A DNA stretch of 64,000 nucleotides from Corythucha ciliata (Eukaryota; Arthropoda; Insecta; Hemiptera; Tingidae). Positions 47,701 through 55,221 of this stretch are shown here, piece after piece; the stretch's first letter is position 1, and every line of letters starts with the position of its first letter. Position numbers and translations under genes: made by a program. The notes under the pieces are model-generated. The model saw only the letters and a program-made list of their open reading frames with translations, ran no database searches and was not told where the DNA came from. The DNA lies in the NCBI GenBank assembly GCA_038030265.1, contig CM075939.1:38235253-38299252 (forward strand), read 5' to 3'.

Positions 47701-48371
47701 ACGATTGAAATATTAATCTCGCATGCACATTGTCGACCAATACGTGACTGGTAGGACTAATATGCCTGTACAGTTATACCCTCTCCTCCTCCTCATCATC
47801 CTCATCCTCAGCGCGAGAAGTCCATTTTTGTAAATCTCTAATTCTAAGAAATCAAGACAACGACACTCACCGTAAATGTTTCCGCTGACGAATAGTTTTC
47901 GTCCAGATAAATTCGAACCTTGTCGAACAGTCGAAGCTCTTCACTCTCCATAAGAAGCCTGAGAGAAAGATAACAAATGGAATTAATTTCCTGTTCGCCT
48001 TACTTAGCAAAATATAAAAGCTATAAGATCTTACTTGACGAAATCACTGACGTACTGCATGCTTTGCTCGTAATTTTTTCCGCCAACCTCTTGGCAATGA
48101 AGACCGATAAATTTTGGATCCAGCCGAGCGACAGTCTGAATTCGACGCGGGATTTATATTTTGTTTATAAAGGGTTTGAAAAAAACAAAGAGAAGAAAAA
48201 TGGTAATCCAACAAGATCAGCCAGGTATTTATGAATTATTTTTGTAGTTGGGGTGGAAATGACGTACATTTCAATTGTTTGGGTGGTGGGGAGGAATACA
48301 GGGGTTACGTACATTTTAGGATAACTTACAGCGAGAAATTCTCGCGTCCATATCTTCAGCATGACAGCCGG
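20221..48371 (-). CDS. INPP5A: type I inositol 1,4,5-trisphosphate 5-phosphatase, 12 exons, 5' end missing
   Basis: The enzyme removes the 5-phosphate of soluble Ins(1,4,5)P3 and Ins(1,3,4,5)P4 and so ends calcium signalling at membranes. Exons, all with consistent phases: 48371-48330, 48135-48035, 47958-47871, 27557-27494, 27426-27323, 27238-27122, 27055-27000, 26917-26833, 26761-26609, 21405-21217, 21140-21078, 20784-20221; they join to 541 codons plus stop. Motifs (residues of the partial protein): HCQE 27-30 with the metal-binding Glu, NIHLFHD 157-163, FGDFNFR 205-211, CPAWCDR 314-320, GDHKPV 351-356. The C-terminal tail after GDHKPV is 187 residues, against about 25 in vertebrate INPP5A. 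It is Gly-rich, then acidic, and ends in a Lys run and CAIS, a CAAX box expected to be prenylated. The exon for the usual N-terminal start was not found upstream. Identification is firm; the exact splice sites are inferred from GT/AG and phase. Confidence 0.93.
21078..21140 (-). CDS. INPP5A: INPP5A exon with MGDHK
   Basis: 63 nt, acceptor TTTTTGTAG, donor GTGAGG. Encodes YGLIGKTSCMGDHK, the last catalytic motif, split from PV by the final intron. Confidence 0.92.
21217..21405 (-). CDS. INPP5A: INPP5A exon with CPAWCDR motif
   Basis: 189 nt, acceptor TCAAACAG, donor GTAAGT. Encodes LKEFDKEIEDF, FPPSYPF and TRCPAWCDRVLL. Confidence 0.95.
21600..21850 (+). repeat. family A array, forward, short
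   Basis: About eight diverged CTAATTCGCGGCTAAAATTG units inside the INPP5A intron. Confidence 0.75.
22200..23160 (-). repeat. degenerate tandem array, family B, reverse
   Basis: Units of about 29-30 bp that read as the reverse complement of GTCAGTTTGGCCATTTTTA plus a GGCGCGAATC-like segment. Some units are replaced by C-rich pieces. Confidence 0.8.
23166..23297. mobile_element. MITE with GGGGCC...TATTC ends
   Basis: Inverted ends: left GGGGCCTTATTCTGA, right (reverse complement) GGGGCCCGTATTCCTAA, both followed inward by AAATGCCGC. Length about 132 bp, non-coding. No unambiguous target duplication was found. Confidence 0.65.
23440..24400 (+). repeat. family D array, interrupted by element X copy 2
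   Basis: Units of about 30 bp near TTTCGCGGATTTGGCTC with A-rich linkers, on both sides of the X-type sequence at 23664. Confidence 0.75.
23664..23790 (+). mobile_element. hAT-like element X, copy 2, left end
   Basis: Starts CATGGGCATAGCCAGAGGG and a G run, then the same subterminal region as copy 1 at 17047 (CTAGACTCGGAAGCGAAG, GTACAAATCCTTC, ACCACATTTTGTT). The right end was not located. Confidence 0.6.
24600..25200 (+). repeat. family F then family B arrays, forward
   Basis: About 24600-24740 holds GGGTGAAATTGCCAGG-type units. From 24740 the GTCAGTTTGGCCATTTTTA family follows, opposite in orientation to the block at 22200-23160. Confidence 0.75.
25400..26010 (+). repeat. family D array
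   Basis: Begins beside a C run at 25386. Diverged units such as TTTCGCTCCTTCGAAAAT and GGATTTGGCTC. No coding signal. Confidence 0.7.
26609..26761 (-). CDS. INPP5A: INPP5A exon ending at a GC donor
   Basis: 153 nt after acceptor GACGTAG. Encodes VILTLGKKEFRHNNHQAMFL. The conserved frame stops matching after DQLW, where the sequence reads TGG followed by GCAAGT, a strong match to the consensus of rare GC-AG introns. The next exon continues in phase 0. Confidence 0.85.
26833..26917 (-). CDS. INPP5A: INPP5A exon with FGDFNFR catalytic motif
   Basis: 85 nt, acceptor GCCACAG, donor GTAACA. Encodes PFFLFGDFNFRTDTRG, the central catalytic motif. Confidence 0.95.
27000..27055 (-). CDS. INPP5A: INPP5A exon
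   Basis: 56 nt after a 66-bp intron (27056-27121, GT...TTCAG). Encodes PSEYSKTRQRALEYTLD. The unspliced frame stays open through this small intron, so a naive reading would insert 22 false residues. Confidence 0.9.
27122..27238 (-). CDS. INPP5A: INPP5A exon
   Basis: 117 nt, acceptor TTTTGCAG, donor GTAAAA. Encodes CKWSRKGFLRTRW and NIHLFHDASN, highly conserved in the family. Confidence 0.95.
27323..27426 (-). CDS. INPP5A: INPP5A exon
   Basis: 104 nt, acceptor GCATTAAG, donor GTACTG. Encodes the variable strand and the conserved KFPQDFFPE end. Confidence 0.88.
27494..27557 (-). CDS. INPP5A: INPP5A exon
   Basis: 64 nt, acceptor TTTCCAG, donor GTAAAA. Encodes ALGNFYFIHESINDV and continues in phase from the exon at 47871 across the giant intron. 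Confidence 0.92.
28230..29100 (+). repeat. family D array
   Basis: About 25 diverged units of the TTTCGCGGATTTGGCTC type with CAAAAA linkers. Confidence 0.75.
29100..29780. other. no recognisable gene; GC-rich patch
   Basis: Includes a GC-rich stretch at about 29590-29760 that stands out from its AT-rich surroundings. No known motif was recognised. Confidence 0.45.
29785..29945 (+). repeat. degenerate tandem array, family E (about 20-bp unit)
   Basis: Eight or so copies of a unit near AACCACAAAAATCGCTC. It directly precedes the hAT-like end CAGAGGCGGATC at 29954. Confidence 0.7.
29954..30010 (+). mobile_element. hAT-like left end (CAGAGGCGGATC), partner unresolved
   Basis: CAGAGGCGGATCAAAACC resembles hAT termini and is followed by a G/C-rich stretch and then the long reverse family-A array. 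A right end with the flank ATCCCACG was not found. Confidence 0.4.
31848..32055 (+). mobile_element. candidate hAT-like fragment (CAGTGCCGTCTTTAAGG)
   Basis: CAGTGCCGTCTTTAAGGG is a typical hAT terminus. About 200 bp of GC-richer, non-array sequence follows, ending near AAGGCTG at 32046. The 8-bp flanks do not match, so the limits are tentative. Confidence 0.4.
32425..32700 (-). mobile_element. composite tRNA-like insertion, possible SINE
   Basis: On the minus strand the right part (32627-32697) starts GCGCCTCGATGGTGTAATGG, A-box-like, and has a B-box-like GGTTCGAATCC, so it resembles a tRNA head. The left part (32430-32490) has a perfect T arm, CCGGG-TTCAAAG-CCCGG, of a second tRNA-like unit. 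About 120 bp of GC-rich sequence lies between. The first unit's T stem is a base short and its anticodon stem is mismatched, so a working tRNA is unlikely. Confidence 0.55.
35078..35298 (-). other. exon-like open segment, unrecognised protein
   Basis: A 221-nt segment is open on the minus strand between a plausible acceptor (GACTTCACAG) and a strong donor (GTAAGT). It encodes a non-repetitive, mixed-composition sequence including FEICSTEKNSQCQPINATEW and EEQFKKEFFARIRYRL. It is not part of INPP5A, whose neighbouring exons join without it. It could be an exon of a nested gene, a pseudogene, or a transposon fragment. I do not recognise the protein family. Confidence 0.35.
35300..38480. other. 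about 3.2 kb intronic sequence without a recognisable gene
   Basis: Ordinary AT-rich sequence with A or T homopolymers near 36724, 37742 and 38228 and a (CT)n run near 38211. No repeats of the array families and no convincing coding signal. Confidence 0.5.
38486..38920 (+). pseudogene. Copia (Ty1)-type gag fragment
   Basis: Encodes MDRYVQIKKFDGENFSLWKY, then EYASWEKKNAKAKLNIS and EMWTRLKIIHEQKSATNKV, the conserved N-terminal gag (UBN2-like) segment of Copia retrotransposons: bait motif FDGENF.LWK, AWEK..AKA, IHEQKSA.NK. The similarity stops near residue 145 (DEPTRIW), and the zinc knuckle and pol are absent. It starts with ATG and has no break inside, but with no LTRs or pol it is a remnant. 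Confidence 0.85.
38995..39560. mobile_element. non-autonomous hAT-like element with short family-A array
   Basis: The left end CAGGCGCAGATCCTGAG and the right end, reverse complement CAGGCGTAGATCCAAAG, both continue into GGGGGCGC. The flanks AGTCTCTT and AGCCGCTT match at 6 of 8 bases. The interior, about 39040-39470, is a reverse family-A array plus a T run. No coding sequence. Confidence 0.7.
39640..40990 (-). repeat. family A array, reverse
   Basis: Units of CTCAATTTTAGCCGCGAATT type, interrupted by an (ATTT)n tract near 40565 and by the MITE at 40717. Confidence 0.85.
40717..40853. mobile_element. MITE, Harbinger-like, inside the array
   Basis: 137 bp with inverted ends AGGCCTAGCCACACAGAACG and (reverse complement) AGGCCTCATCCACACTGAAC. 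The 3-bp flanks are TTA on the left and TCA on the right, compatible with a mutated TWA-type duplication. The family-A units continue on both sides. Confidence 0.75.
41030..41515. other. no recognisable gene
   Basis: AT-rich stretch with a T run at 41117, between the array and the inverted retroelement fragment at 41517. Confidence 0.45.
41517..41665 (+). repeat. inverted copy of the BEL/Pao 3' region
   Basis: About 80% identical, in opposite orientation, to 43219-43370. Both run from a GCGGTC segment through CACACAGCTTTGAAATCAAT to GGGATGCTA. It is probably the 3' end of a second, related retroelement, followed by the LTR-like stretch at 41667. Confidence 0.75.
41667..42876 (+). mobile_element. 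LTR-like segment with TATA box, candidate BEL/Pao LTR plus leader
   Basis: Begins TGTAAATAATG and could end at ACCACA (TG...CA). An early AATAAA cluster near 41744, a strong TATATAA at 41884 and GC-rich sequence downstream look like a retroelement promoter reading rightwards. No second copy is present in the window, so length and identity are inferred. Confidence 0.4.
41884..41890 (+). promoter_or_regulatory. TATA box of the LTR-like segment
   Basis: GGGTATATAAGCC, with a plausible start region about 30 bp downstream. It is in a retroelement, not a host promoter. Confidence 0.45.
42879..43216. mobile_element. Tc1/mariner-like non-autonomous element
   Basis: 338 bp with inverted ends CAGTTATGCTATTAAAGTTT and (reverse complement) TAGCTATGCTAAAAGTTTCA, sharing TCCGTGAATAGGAATGAAG further in. 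It is flanked by TA at 42877 and 43217. CAGT ends with TA duplication fit Tc1/mariner. No transposase. It separates the BEL/Pao remnant from the LTR-like segment. Confidence 0.75.
43219..43370 (-). repeat. 3' flank of the BEL/Pao remnant, inverted partner of 41517-41665
   Basis: Follows the end of the Pao pol frame (stop at 43331) and ends GGGATGCTA at the TA target of the mariner-like element. Confidence 0.7.
43331..45967 (-). pseudogene. BEL/Pao pol: protease, RT and RNase H, integrase missing
   Basis: One reading frame covers the whole stretch, broken only by stop codons at 45527, about 45494, 44645 and 43790. Order: aspartic protease of the A16 (DUF1758) type with VDPGSQLNFV at the start; RT with VRVVFNCSAS, ADIKMMYRQI and FVDD (ENTFVDDLAFG); then the Pao RNase H/peptidase-like region (FCDASSIAYSAVIYL, IPKLELCGALL, ATVLAWV, VPSHLNPTDISSRG). 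It ends at VGGKLRHSILPDGTA just before the integrase should start. The loss of the integrase and the stop codons make it non-functional. Confidence 0.88.
45810..46787 (-). pseudogene. BEL/Pao gag (DUF1759-type) with zinc knuckle, frameshifted
   Basis: A likely start is the ATG at 46787 (MSSDSESDSDNQAG). A frameshift or small deletion near 46690 shifts to the frame carrying SEIPLTANNYELAYTTLKEK, SFKTLHKESLAGVKDFL and LETRKTFE, the DUF1759 pattern of Pao gag. Cys/His residues at CLGKHFVKDC and CRVCNGKHHTLLH form the zinc-knuckle region. A second frameshift near 45960 separates it from the protease. It is the upstream part of the same remnant as 43331-45967. Confidence 0.85.
46788..47870. other. 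upstream of the Pao remnant; possible LTR, otherwise nothing seen
   Basis: On the minus strand a stretch from about 47098 (TGTGGCTATATC) to about 46860 is GC-richer, has AATAAA near 46899 and could be the 5' LTR. I cannot match it to a 3' copy. The remainder to the INPP5A exon shows no feature beyond a CTCCTCCTCATC simple repeat near 47785. Confidence 0.35.
47871..47958 (-). CDS. INPP5A: INPP5A exon
   Basis: 88 nt, acceptor TCTCTCAG, donor GTGAGT. Encodes VRIYLDENYSSAETFT. It is followed by the roughly 20.3 kb intron. Confidence 0.92.
48035..48135 (-). CDS. INPP5A: INPP5A exon
   Basis: 101 nt, acceptor TTCAG, donor GTAAGA. Encodes FIGLHCQEVGGKNYE, the start of the phosphatase fold with its metal-binding Glu. 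Confidence 0.9.
48330..48371 (-). CDS. INPP5A: INPP5A exon (first visible)
   Basis: 14 codons (PAVMLKIWTREFLA) between a TTTGTTTCAG acceptor and a GTAAGT donor. The family's WLREF-like segment aligns here. At least one earlier coding exon is expected, because this exon opens with an acceptor. Confidence 0.75.
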
Positions 48372-49176
48372 CTGAAACAAACAAAAAGAAAAACTATTTA
48401 TTTGACTGGAATAAATATCTTACAAAAAGGAAGCAAATAGATAAGTGTGAGGCTAATAAGGCGTTATTAACCGCGTTTCCTTTAAAGGGCACGGACTCTG
48501 TATAACATAAAAGCTTCTAACACAATGACCCCCCTCCCACCCATCACCGTCTACCGACACACTCATTCTTTGAACAATACTTTCAATTAAAACGAAACAA
48601 ACTGGATTCTCATTGTGTATGAGTTTTGAAACAAGATAAAAGCATTTCCTCTTTCACACACTTGTCACTCTTTGGGGCTCTGAAAACAAAAACAACAAAA
48701 AACCGCCTCTATCCCTCAGCCATAACGTTGTCTTTTCCTTGATTTTTTATACGATTTCGAGAGGCTGACTTCACAGTTGACATCACTGTATCGCATGCAG
48801 TAGCTATGAAATGATAGGAGGGGGAAAGCAAAAAGTCTTTCCCTCGCTCGCCTAGGGCCCATAGATAAAAATCTGGCCTGCTCTATGTAGCTTCAGTACA
48901 AAACCAACGAAACCCTATAAAAACGTGAAAAACACTCACTCAGATCTCTTGTTTCCTGAATTTTGCTAGTTCACCCGGTTACTGACTATTTAGAGACAGT
49001 GTCATGTCCTTTGGTCTCAGAAGGAGCCCGTATAGACCAGATTCTTGTATATTGTTTTACTTTTGTATCTTGCATGTTATCCTGATGTAAGATGTATTCT
49101 TCGACTGTTTTATTATTCTCCTGCTGTATTGTTCTGCTGTTGTATTGTTCTGCAGTTAGTGCTATTGTATTGTCAT
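48372..49176. other. upstream of the first visible INPP5A exon; nothing recognised
   Basis: Searched for an N-terminal INPP5A exon on the minus strand without success. No other feature is supported. Confidence 0.45.
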
Positions 49177-51398
49177 CAGTGGCGTGCACAAGATTTTTTC
49201 TTGGGAGGGGTTTTCACATTAAAAAATTATGTGTATATAAAATGGTGATTTTTCTGACAGAAATAGTGGGGGGGGGATCAGTTCGTAAGATGGACACGGT
49301 CCTTTATAGTCAATGCTGCGCCAATAGTCAATTCATCTTTTAAGGGCGCGAATAGCCAGTTTGGCAATGTTTTCGGTGCAGCATGGCGCAAATCGTCATT
49401 TAAACCATCTATACAAGGCGTGAATGATCAGTTCCGGTATTTCTAAGGCACAAGTTGTCCGCAGTTTCACCGTTTTCAAGCCGCGGAGGATCAGTTTTTT
49501 TTTTTTTTTTTTTGGATGCCGATAGCCACTTTGAAGACGCGCAGTAGCCTCTGTAGGGCGCAAATGATCTGTTTAGCTAATCTTTGGACTGTGAATTTCT
49601 GGTACGAGTATGCCATTTTTAGGACTTAAATAGTCAGTTTTGCTATTTTTAGGGAACGAATCGTCAGTTTAGACATTTTCAGGGCACGATGTTCAGTTTG
49701 GCCATTTTTGATGCTGGATAATGGTCGATTTTTCATTTTCAGGACATGAATCATCCGTTTCGGACCCTTCAAAGCACGAATCTCGCGGGCCGCTATATGT
49801 AGAGTTGGTATTTGTACTAATTTTAGGACGTGAATAGCCAGTTTGGTCATTTTTACGACGCAAAATGTCAGAATGGTCATTTCTAAGGCATGAATAGTCA
49901 GTGCGATATTTTCAGTGCTCGAATTATCAGTTTTATCAGTCGAAATGGACGGTTTTGCTGTTTTTAGAGCGAGAAATTTCAATTTTTCTAAGCGCTAATG
50001 GTCAGTTTGGCCAATTTAAGGACAGGAATCGTCTGTGTTTAGGCATTTTAGGCGCGAATCGTCAGTTAAGCTATTTTTAGGGCGCATAGAGTCAGTTTTG
50101 CCGAAGCTTGACATGTATACGTATAGGGCGCGAATGGGACGTCAAACCAAGGCGATAATAGTCAGTTAGGGCATTTTGGCGTACGACTGGTCGATTTTGC
50201 CATTTTCAGCGCGCAAATCGTCAGTTATACTTTGCCCAAACATTGCAGCATTGGCGGGTTCAATTAGTCCCTTCTAGCCAATTACGCACGAATCGTTATT
50301 TTGACTATTCTTGGCGCGCAAATGGTCTATTTTGCAGCTTTTAGGACAGGAATAATCTTTTAAGGCATTTCCAGGCCACCTAGAGTCGGCCAGAGTTGGC
50401 CATTTTAGAGCGAGAATCGCCAATTTGGCTATTTTTAGGGCGCATGAAGTCATATTGGCGGTTTTATAGAGTGGTAAATGCCAATTTTTAGGGCGCAAAT
50501 GGACATTTTCAATGCAAGAATCGTCAGTATTGCCATTTGGGAGCGCGATTATAATAGTCATTTTAGCAGATTTTAAGTACTAGTAAATTACTGTCCTGTC
50601 AAGCCATTTTTAGTCAGTCGAGCAAAGCACACAATCCCTCAAGCCCAAGCCCCTCGCTTGAGCAAATCGTGGCGAAGAGTCAGTTTTGCCATTTATGGGG
50701 CGTGAATAGTACGTCAAGTCAAGGCGCGAAAACCATCAGTTTGGCCAATTTTGGCGCGCAGGTGGTTGATTTTGCCATTTTTGGAGCAGGAATCATCTGT
50801 TCAGGCATTTTCAGTGCACCAATTGCCAGTTGATCCAGTTTTAGGACTCTTAAAAAAAGTCAGCTTGGACAATTTTAGAGCGGGAATCACCAGCTTGGCT
50901 ATTTATAGCGCACATACGTATAATCAGTTTAGCTTTTTTCAAGGCGGAATCAGTTTTAGCCATTTTCAGGGCGCGTGAAGTCAGTTTGGCTATTTCCATG
51001 GCTCAAATAGTTAGTTTTGCCATTTTGGGGCGCGCGTATAGTCAGTCTAGGATTCTGTATGGTGGGGATAGCTAATTTAAGGCAGCAAATGGCTGCCAAG
51101 TCATCTTTAGTAGAATTTCTCAAGCCCCTCTCTCTTGAACAAATCCTGAATCCATGCCTGGACATTGGAATAAATACCATTATGCCGTGGATAGTTACTT
51201 AGCGGGACTAATTTGCTAAAAAACGAACTTTTAGGGTCATACAAATCACGTTTTTGTTGATTCTTTTTTTACTTTCTTACTTATTCATTTCATGTTATTT
51301 ATTAATTTATTTTTTACTTCTATTTCTTAACTATGGTGGGATGAAGTACTCTGGGAGGGGTTCTGACCCCCAAAACCCTCCCCATGGACACGACACTG
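49177..51398. mobile_element. non-autonomous hAT-like element carrying a family-B array
   Basis: 2222 bp. The left end CAGTGGCGTGCACAAG and the right end, reverse complement CAGTGTCGTGTCCATGG, each lead into G-rich sequence (CTTGGGAGGGG and GGGGAGGG). Flanks are ATTGTCAT and ATTGTCCA, six identical bases followed by a small difference. The interior is a family-B array, and no transposase is present. Confidence 0.75.
49330..51080 (+). repeat. degenerate tandem array, family B, forward
   Basis: About 55-60 diverged units of about 30 bp, core GTCAGTTTGGCCATTTTTA followed by GGCGCGAATC. A T run lies at 49497. It lies wholly inside the hAT-like element at 49177-51398. Confidence 0.9.
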
Positions 51399-51399
51399 A

Positions 51400-52090
51400 T
51401 TGTCCATGCACGTTGGCACTGTTGTGGAGTAATAGCCAATTTATTATGACTCGGAGCATAATTAATGGTCACAGATATCCAAATATTTGGTTTTAGGGGC
51501 TGAAAGGCGAGTTTTGTGGTGAAACAATCACATCGAGATTCATTTCTATAGTGTGGGAAGAATAGTCTGATGCGCTGATGCCCACTGCAAGCTTATGTTA
51601 GACGATGAATCCCCAGCAAGAGAACTGGTAATCCATCAACTCAAAACGAGGCACCGGAAATAGTCAATTCACCAGAATCTGGATTTGCGCAGAAAGCGTC
51701 GTTGTATCCATCACAATTTACCATCTCTGCTGGGAAACTGTCATTATGGTCTTCTATTATTTATTATCTAAAAATTGAAACCGGAGCTAAACTTGTGAAA
51801 TATTTGTCCTCCGGGACTTCCTATAGGCTCGCTAACAGCAGTAATTTAGATTAATAGTTCGTTGTCAGGACAGTCGTCAATAGAGCGTATAATAACCACC
51901 ACTTGACCTTGGGAAAGGTCAAATTCTCTGAGAACATCGCGTGACGTCATCACGTCAGGGACAGAAGTGCGACTGTGGTATGCCTCCCTCCGCCCACTAC
52001 TGCTGTAGACTTCACTGGAGCACGGGGCTAGCGACATTTTTCGGTCACCACAATTTGCAACCCCCCACCCCCCCACCACAATTTGACCTG
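51400..52090. other. no recognisable gene
   Basis: An open segment on the minus strand at 51846-52079 contains DVLREFDLSQGQVVVIIRSI, but it has no family I recognise and no supporting splice context. Confidence 0.4.
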
Positions 52091-52460
52091 TTTATTTAGT
52101 GAGCCAGGCCAACAAAAATAGTCCTTTGGCGAGCAAAACCAACGAAATTGCCGTTTTAATAAGCTGGAATCGCGAAAATGGTTTTCAAATGCGTTAAGTC
52201 CACGAAAGTAACTTTTTAATGAGTCAACCCCGAAAAATTGGGTTTCCAGCTAAAAAAAATTAGCAAAAAAGTGATTTTTAGCTCGCCAAACCCGCGAAAA
52301 TACTAGTTTTTAGTGAGCCAGGCCTGCGAAAATGTGTGTGTTTTTTTTAAATCCCATAAATTTCTTTTTTAACAAACCGAATCGGCAAAATTATGTTCTA
52401 CGAAAGATCGAAATTCCAGGAAATTGTTGTTTAAAATTAGCAAAAAACGTAAAATTTGAT
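52090..52460 (-). repeat. short family D-like array, reverse
   Basis: Units such as GAGCCAGGCCAACAAAAATA and GCCAACCCGCGAAAATA, read as diverged reverse copies of family D. Confidence 0.6.
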
Positions 52461-53253
52461 TTTTGATAGTGCCAGACGCTATAATGGCTGACATTGAATC
52501 TGTATAGAAGAAAGAAGGATAATCAGCAGGAAAGAAATAAAGAATAATAAACTGCGTGCGGATTTCCACCTCGGCGTAACCGAATCAAGTATACCATGTG
52601 TGTGGCCGGCTCTGCTTCAGAGGCTCGATGTCCCTCATTATTTTCACACAGCTTCTTACCTACCCACCGGTGCCCACCCCCCTTCTATATCCGCTATGAT
52701 GTCTACGACACAACAGCAGCAAAATCCTGATATCTATACCTTGCAATAATCTGTCCTCCCTACCCGCCCCACTCCTTGTTGAAACGGATCTTCTCCTATT
52801 GTTCCCCGAACGATTATTTACCCTCACACCTTCTAAAAAGACTGCTCTAAATGCTCACAGTGATCGATTCAGGTTATTTACCTTGTCTAACATTTTATAC
52901 ACGCCCGCTTAAAATAGACCCTTCGATAAAAAGAAGAAAAAAAGAAGGCTTTTCGTCTATTTTAGAAGTGGAAAACAACACACAAAAAAACGGTCAAGCT
53001 CAAGCTTGTTGTATCGTGATTGAAAGTATCGTTGTCACGATTTATCCAATGCAAACAATCATGAAAAGAAGAAAAAAACTACGGATACCTACAGTATAAA
53101 GAAAAAATGTGGCGAACTTCACCGAAACACAGAACAGCTTTGTTTTCACCTCTGTTTATATCAGTCAAGAGTAGGGGAAAGGGAAACATTTTTTTTTTTT
53201 TTTCGGACCCCAACGTATAAAAAATGTGTTTTTGTGGCAAACAATCAATCTGT
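52460..53253. other. no recognisable gene
   Basis: AT-rich sequence with A-rich purine tracts at 52920-53110 and a T run near 53190. Nothing supported. Confidence 0.45.
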
Positions 53254-53293
53254 ACACACATCATGGGCGTAGCCAGCGGGGGGCAGGGGTGGG

Positions 53294-53398
53294 TGTTGTA
53301 TTTTGCATAACTTGAAACACTATAATGACGAACAAAAATCTATTTATTTAACGCTGAACAATATTTTACAACTCTACTCTTTAATCAAATCTTTACTT
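53294..53398 (-). repeat. 3' terminal repeat (LTR) of the defective element
   Basis: 105 bp starting TGTTGTATTTTGCATAACTT, matching 57420-57524 except at two positions. Confidence 0.85.
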
Positions 53399-53931
53399 GC
53401 TTATAATATCACGACATAACCTTACATAACCTTTTTGTAACCTTCATATTCTACACCTTCCCTTTCAAGTAACATTTTTATTTATTTATTTTTTATTTTA
53501 ATTGTTGTTGTTGTTGTTTTTTTTGTTTTTTTTATCATGATATTACTTTTTCTCAATTTATTTGCATTGTGTTTTTCTTTTTTTTTTTTTTTTTTTTTTT
53601 TTTAGTTAGTTATATTATTCAACTTTGTATTAGATGTAAAAGTACGATTTATTGGGAATTTATAACGAACAAAAATTGGGAAGAAACACATTAAGAACGT
53701 AAAATCAGAACTCTTAAATTATGGGTTTTAGAGCACGCTTGCGAAAAGTTTGGTTGGGCGGATACCGTGGTTTCAAAAAACGTCTATTTCTTGGTAACCG
53801 ACTACCACATTCACCCAAAGTCAAATAGGATCTATGAGGGTAGCATTGAAGAATTTTCCCCTTTTTCCAATGGTCTTTTGAGTCACTCAGTTTTTCTTTA
53901 TAGTAAATTTGATCATTTGGTTGAAACGGTT

Positions 53932-54693
53932 TTAACGGTTTGGCTCATAATACGCAGCCTGCGTTGCTCTGTGCTTTTCTCGCGAATTTCTCAAAGTACT
54001 ACTGTTAATAATGTGGGGCTTCAAGTGGGAATCAAGACACGGCAATCGAGATTTTAACGACCTTGACATCAGTAATTGGGCAGGCGAATAGTTCAAGTGC
54101 CTGACAGGAGTATTTCGGTACTCCAACAAAAAGTAATAAACGTCCTGGCCACTTAAATACGCACGCCTCAATACATTTTTGGCAACAGCAACTCCCTCTT
54201 CTGACAACCCATTGGACTGACTATATCTTGGACTGCAAGTTATTGTTTCGAAATTCCAGTCCTTAGCAAAATTCAAAAACTTATGACTGTTAAATGGAAC
54301 GTTGTCACTAAGTAAAACGTCAGGGACGCCAAGCCGGGAAAAAATTGACTTGAGTCGCGAAATAACAGTATCCACGTCTTTGCCGCTCAAACTACACAGC
54401 CAATTAGAGAAAGAATCATAACAAATTAAATAGTCTTTATTTCTAAATTCTAACAAATCACAGCCGACACGTGACCAGGGGCGTTCAGTCATTGGATAAG
54501 GATGAAGGGGTTCTTTACTAATATTATTGGAAAGGGAACTGCACACATCACAAGATTTTATGAAATTTTCAATATTAGAAGACATATTTATCCAAAACAA
54601 GCGTTGTCTGGCTCTCTGCTTCGTTTTGACAATACCAAAATGACATTCATGTAACAGCTTCAACATGTCAGGAACGAGGCTTTTTGGAACCAC
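53932..54693 (-). pseudogene. integrase of the defective Ty3-type element
   Basis: The zinc site is visible as LLHECHFG and CDVC, followed by the core with GCDLLEF (first Asp), LLSDNVPFNSH (second Asp) and SQSNGLSEEG (Glu). All three acidic residues are still present, and the frame is open for about 250 codons, but the segment has no upstream continuity with RT. The C-terminal part ends in STLRNSREKHRATQAAYYEP. Confidence 0.85.
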
Positions 54694-54742
54694 TAGTCGG
54701 TTTTCAAAAAACAGCAGGTTCTCAGACTCATATATGGAGTCC

Positions 54743-55221
54743 TTACTCCTTAATGCTCCAATAACGGAATAGCTCTGATGGTACTAGATGTTTAGCGGGC
54801 CAGCCTTGTGTAATAAATATTTTTAATTTGGCAAGGGCAGGGTCATTATTCGTGGCTTCCACAAATTGACGTTTCTTCTCGTCCGACATGTTAATCTGAT
54901 TCAACAAATTGTGACTGTGAACCTTAAACTTCGTGTACGACAAATCAGCTGGTTCATCGTTGAGGTACGCACGAGACAATGTATCGGCGATGTACATTTC
55001 TCGTCCAGGAAGGTAGGAAATGGTGATATTGTACTTGATGAGTCTGAACATTAGTCTTTGAAGTCGAGGGGAAACTTTATTCATTCCTTTCTTAAAGATA
55101 CTTTCCAAGGACGATGATCAGTTTTTACATGAACCAAATTTCCATATGTATAATGGTTAAACTTTTCAAGGGATACAACAACAGCTAATAACTTAATAAT
55201 CGCTAATATCGTTGTTCGGCT
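54743..55221 (-). pseudogene. RNase H remnant of the defective Ty3-type element
   Basis: The frame 54743-55108 carries the end of RNase H and the linker (LMFRLIKYNITISYLPGREM, IADTLSRAY). At 55109-55221 several frame changes interrupt recognisable RNase H words (RALTEAEQRY, LEKFNHYTYG). About 100 residues between the RT end and this point are missing, so there is a deletion. Confidence 0.75.

Larger units (their letters stand above)
27558..47870 (-). other. INPP5A: 20.3 kb INPP5A intron hosting retroelements and arrays
   Basis: The flanking exons are in phase (donor GTGAGT at 47870, acceptor TTTCCAG at 27558). The intron contains arrays at 28-41 kb, a Copia gag fragment, an hAT-like element, several MITEs and a BEL/Pao element, each listed separately. 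Confidence 0.88.

Noticed and set aside
49177..49343. Plus-strand open frames in the 49.1-49.3 kb region
   Set aside because: Cys/Leu-rich low-complexity translations running across the element end; no domain.
51846..52079. Minus-strand open frame with DVLREFDLSQGQVVVIIRSI
   Set aside because: No recognised family, no clear splice signals and no neighbouring exon. Too weak to annotate as a gene.
48372..53253. Missing first exon of INPP5A
   Set aside because: Looked for an N-terminal segment of the family followed by a donor on the minus strand and found none that could be defended.
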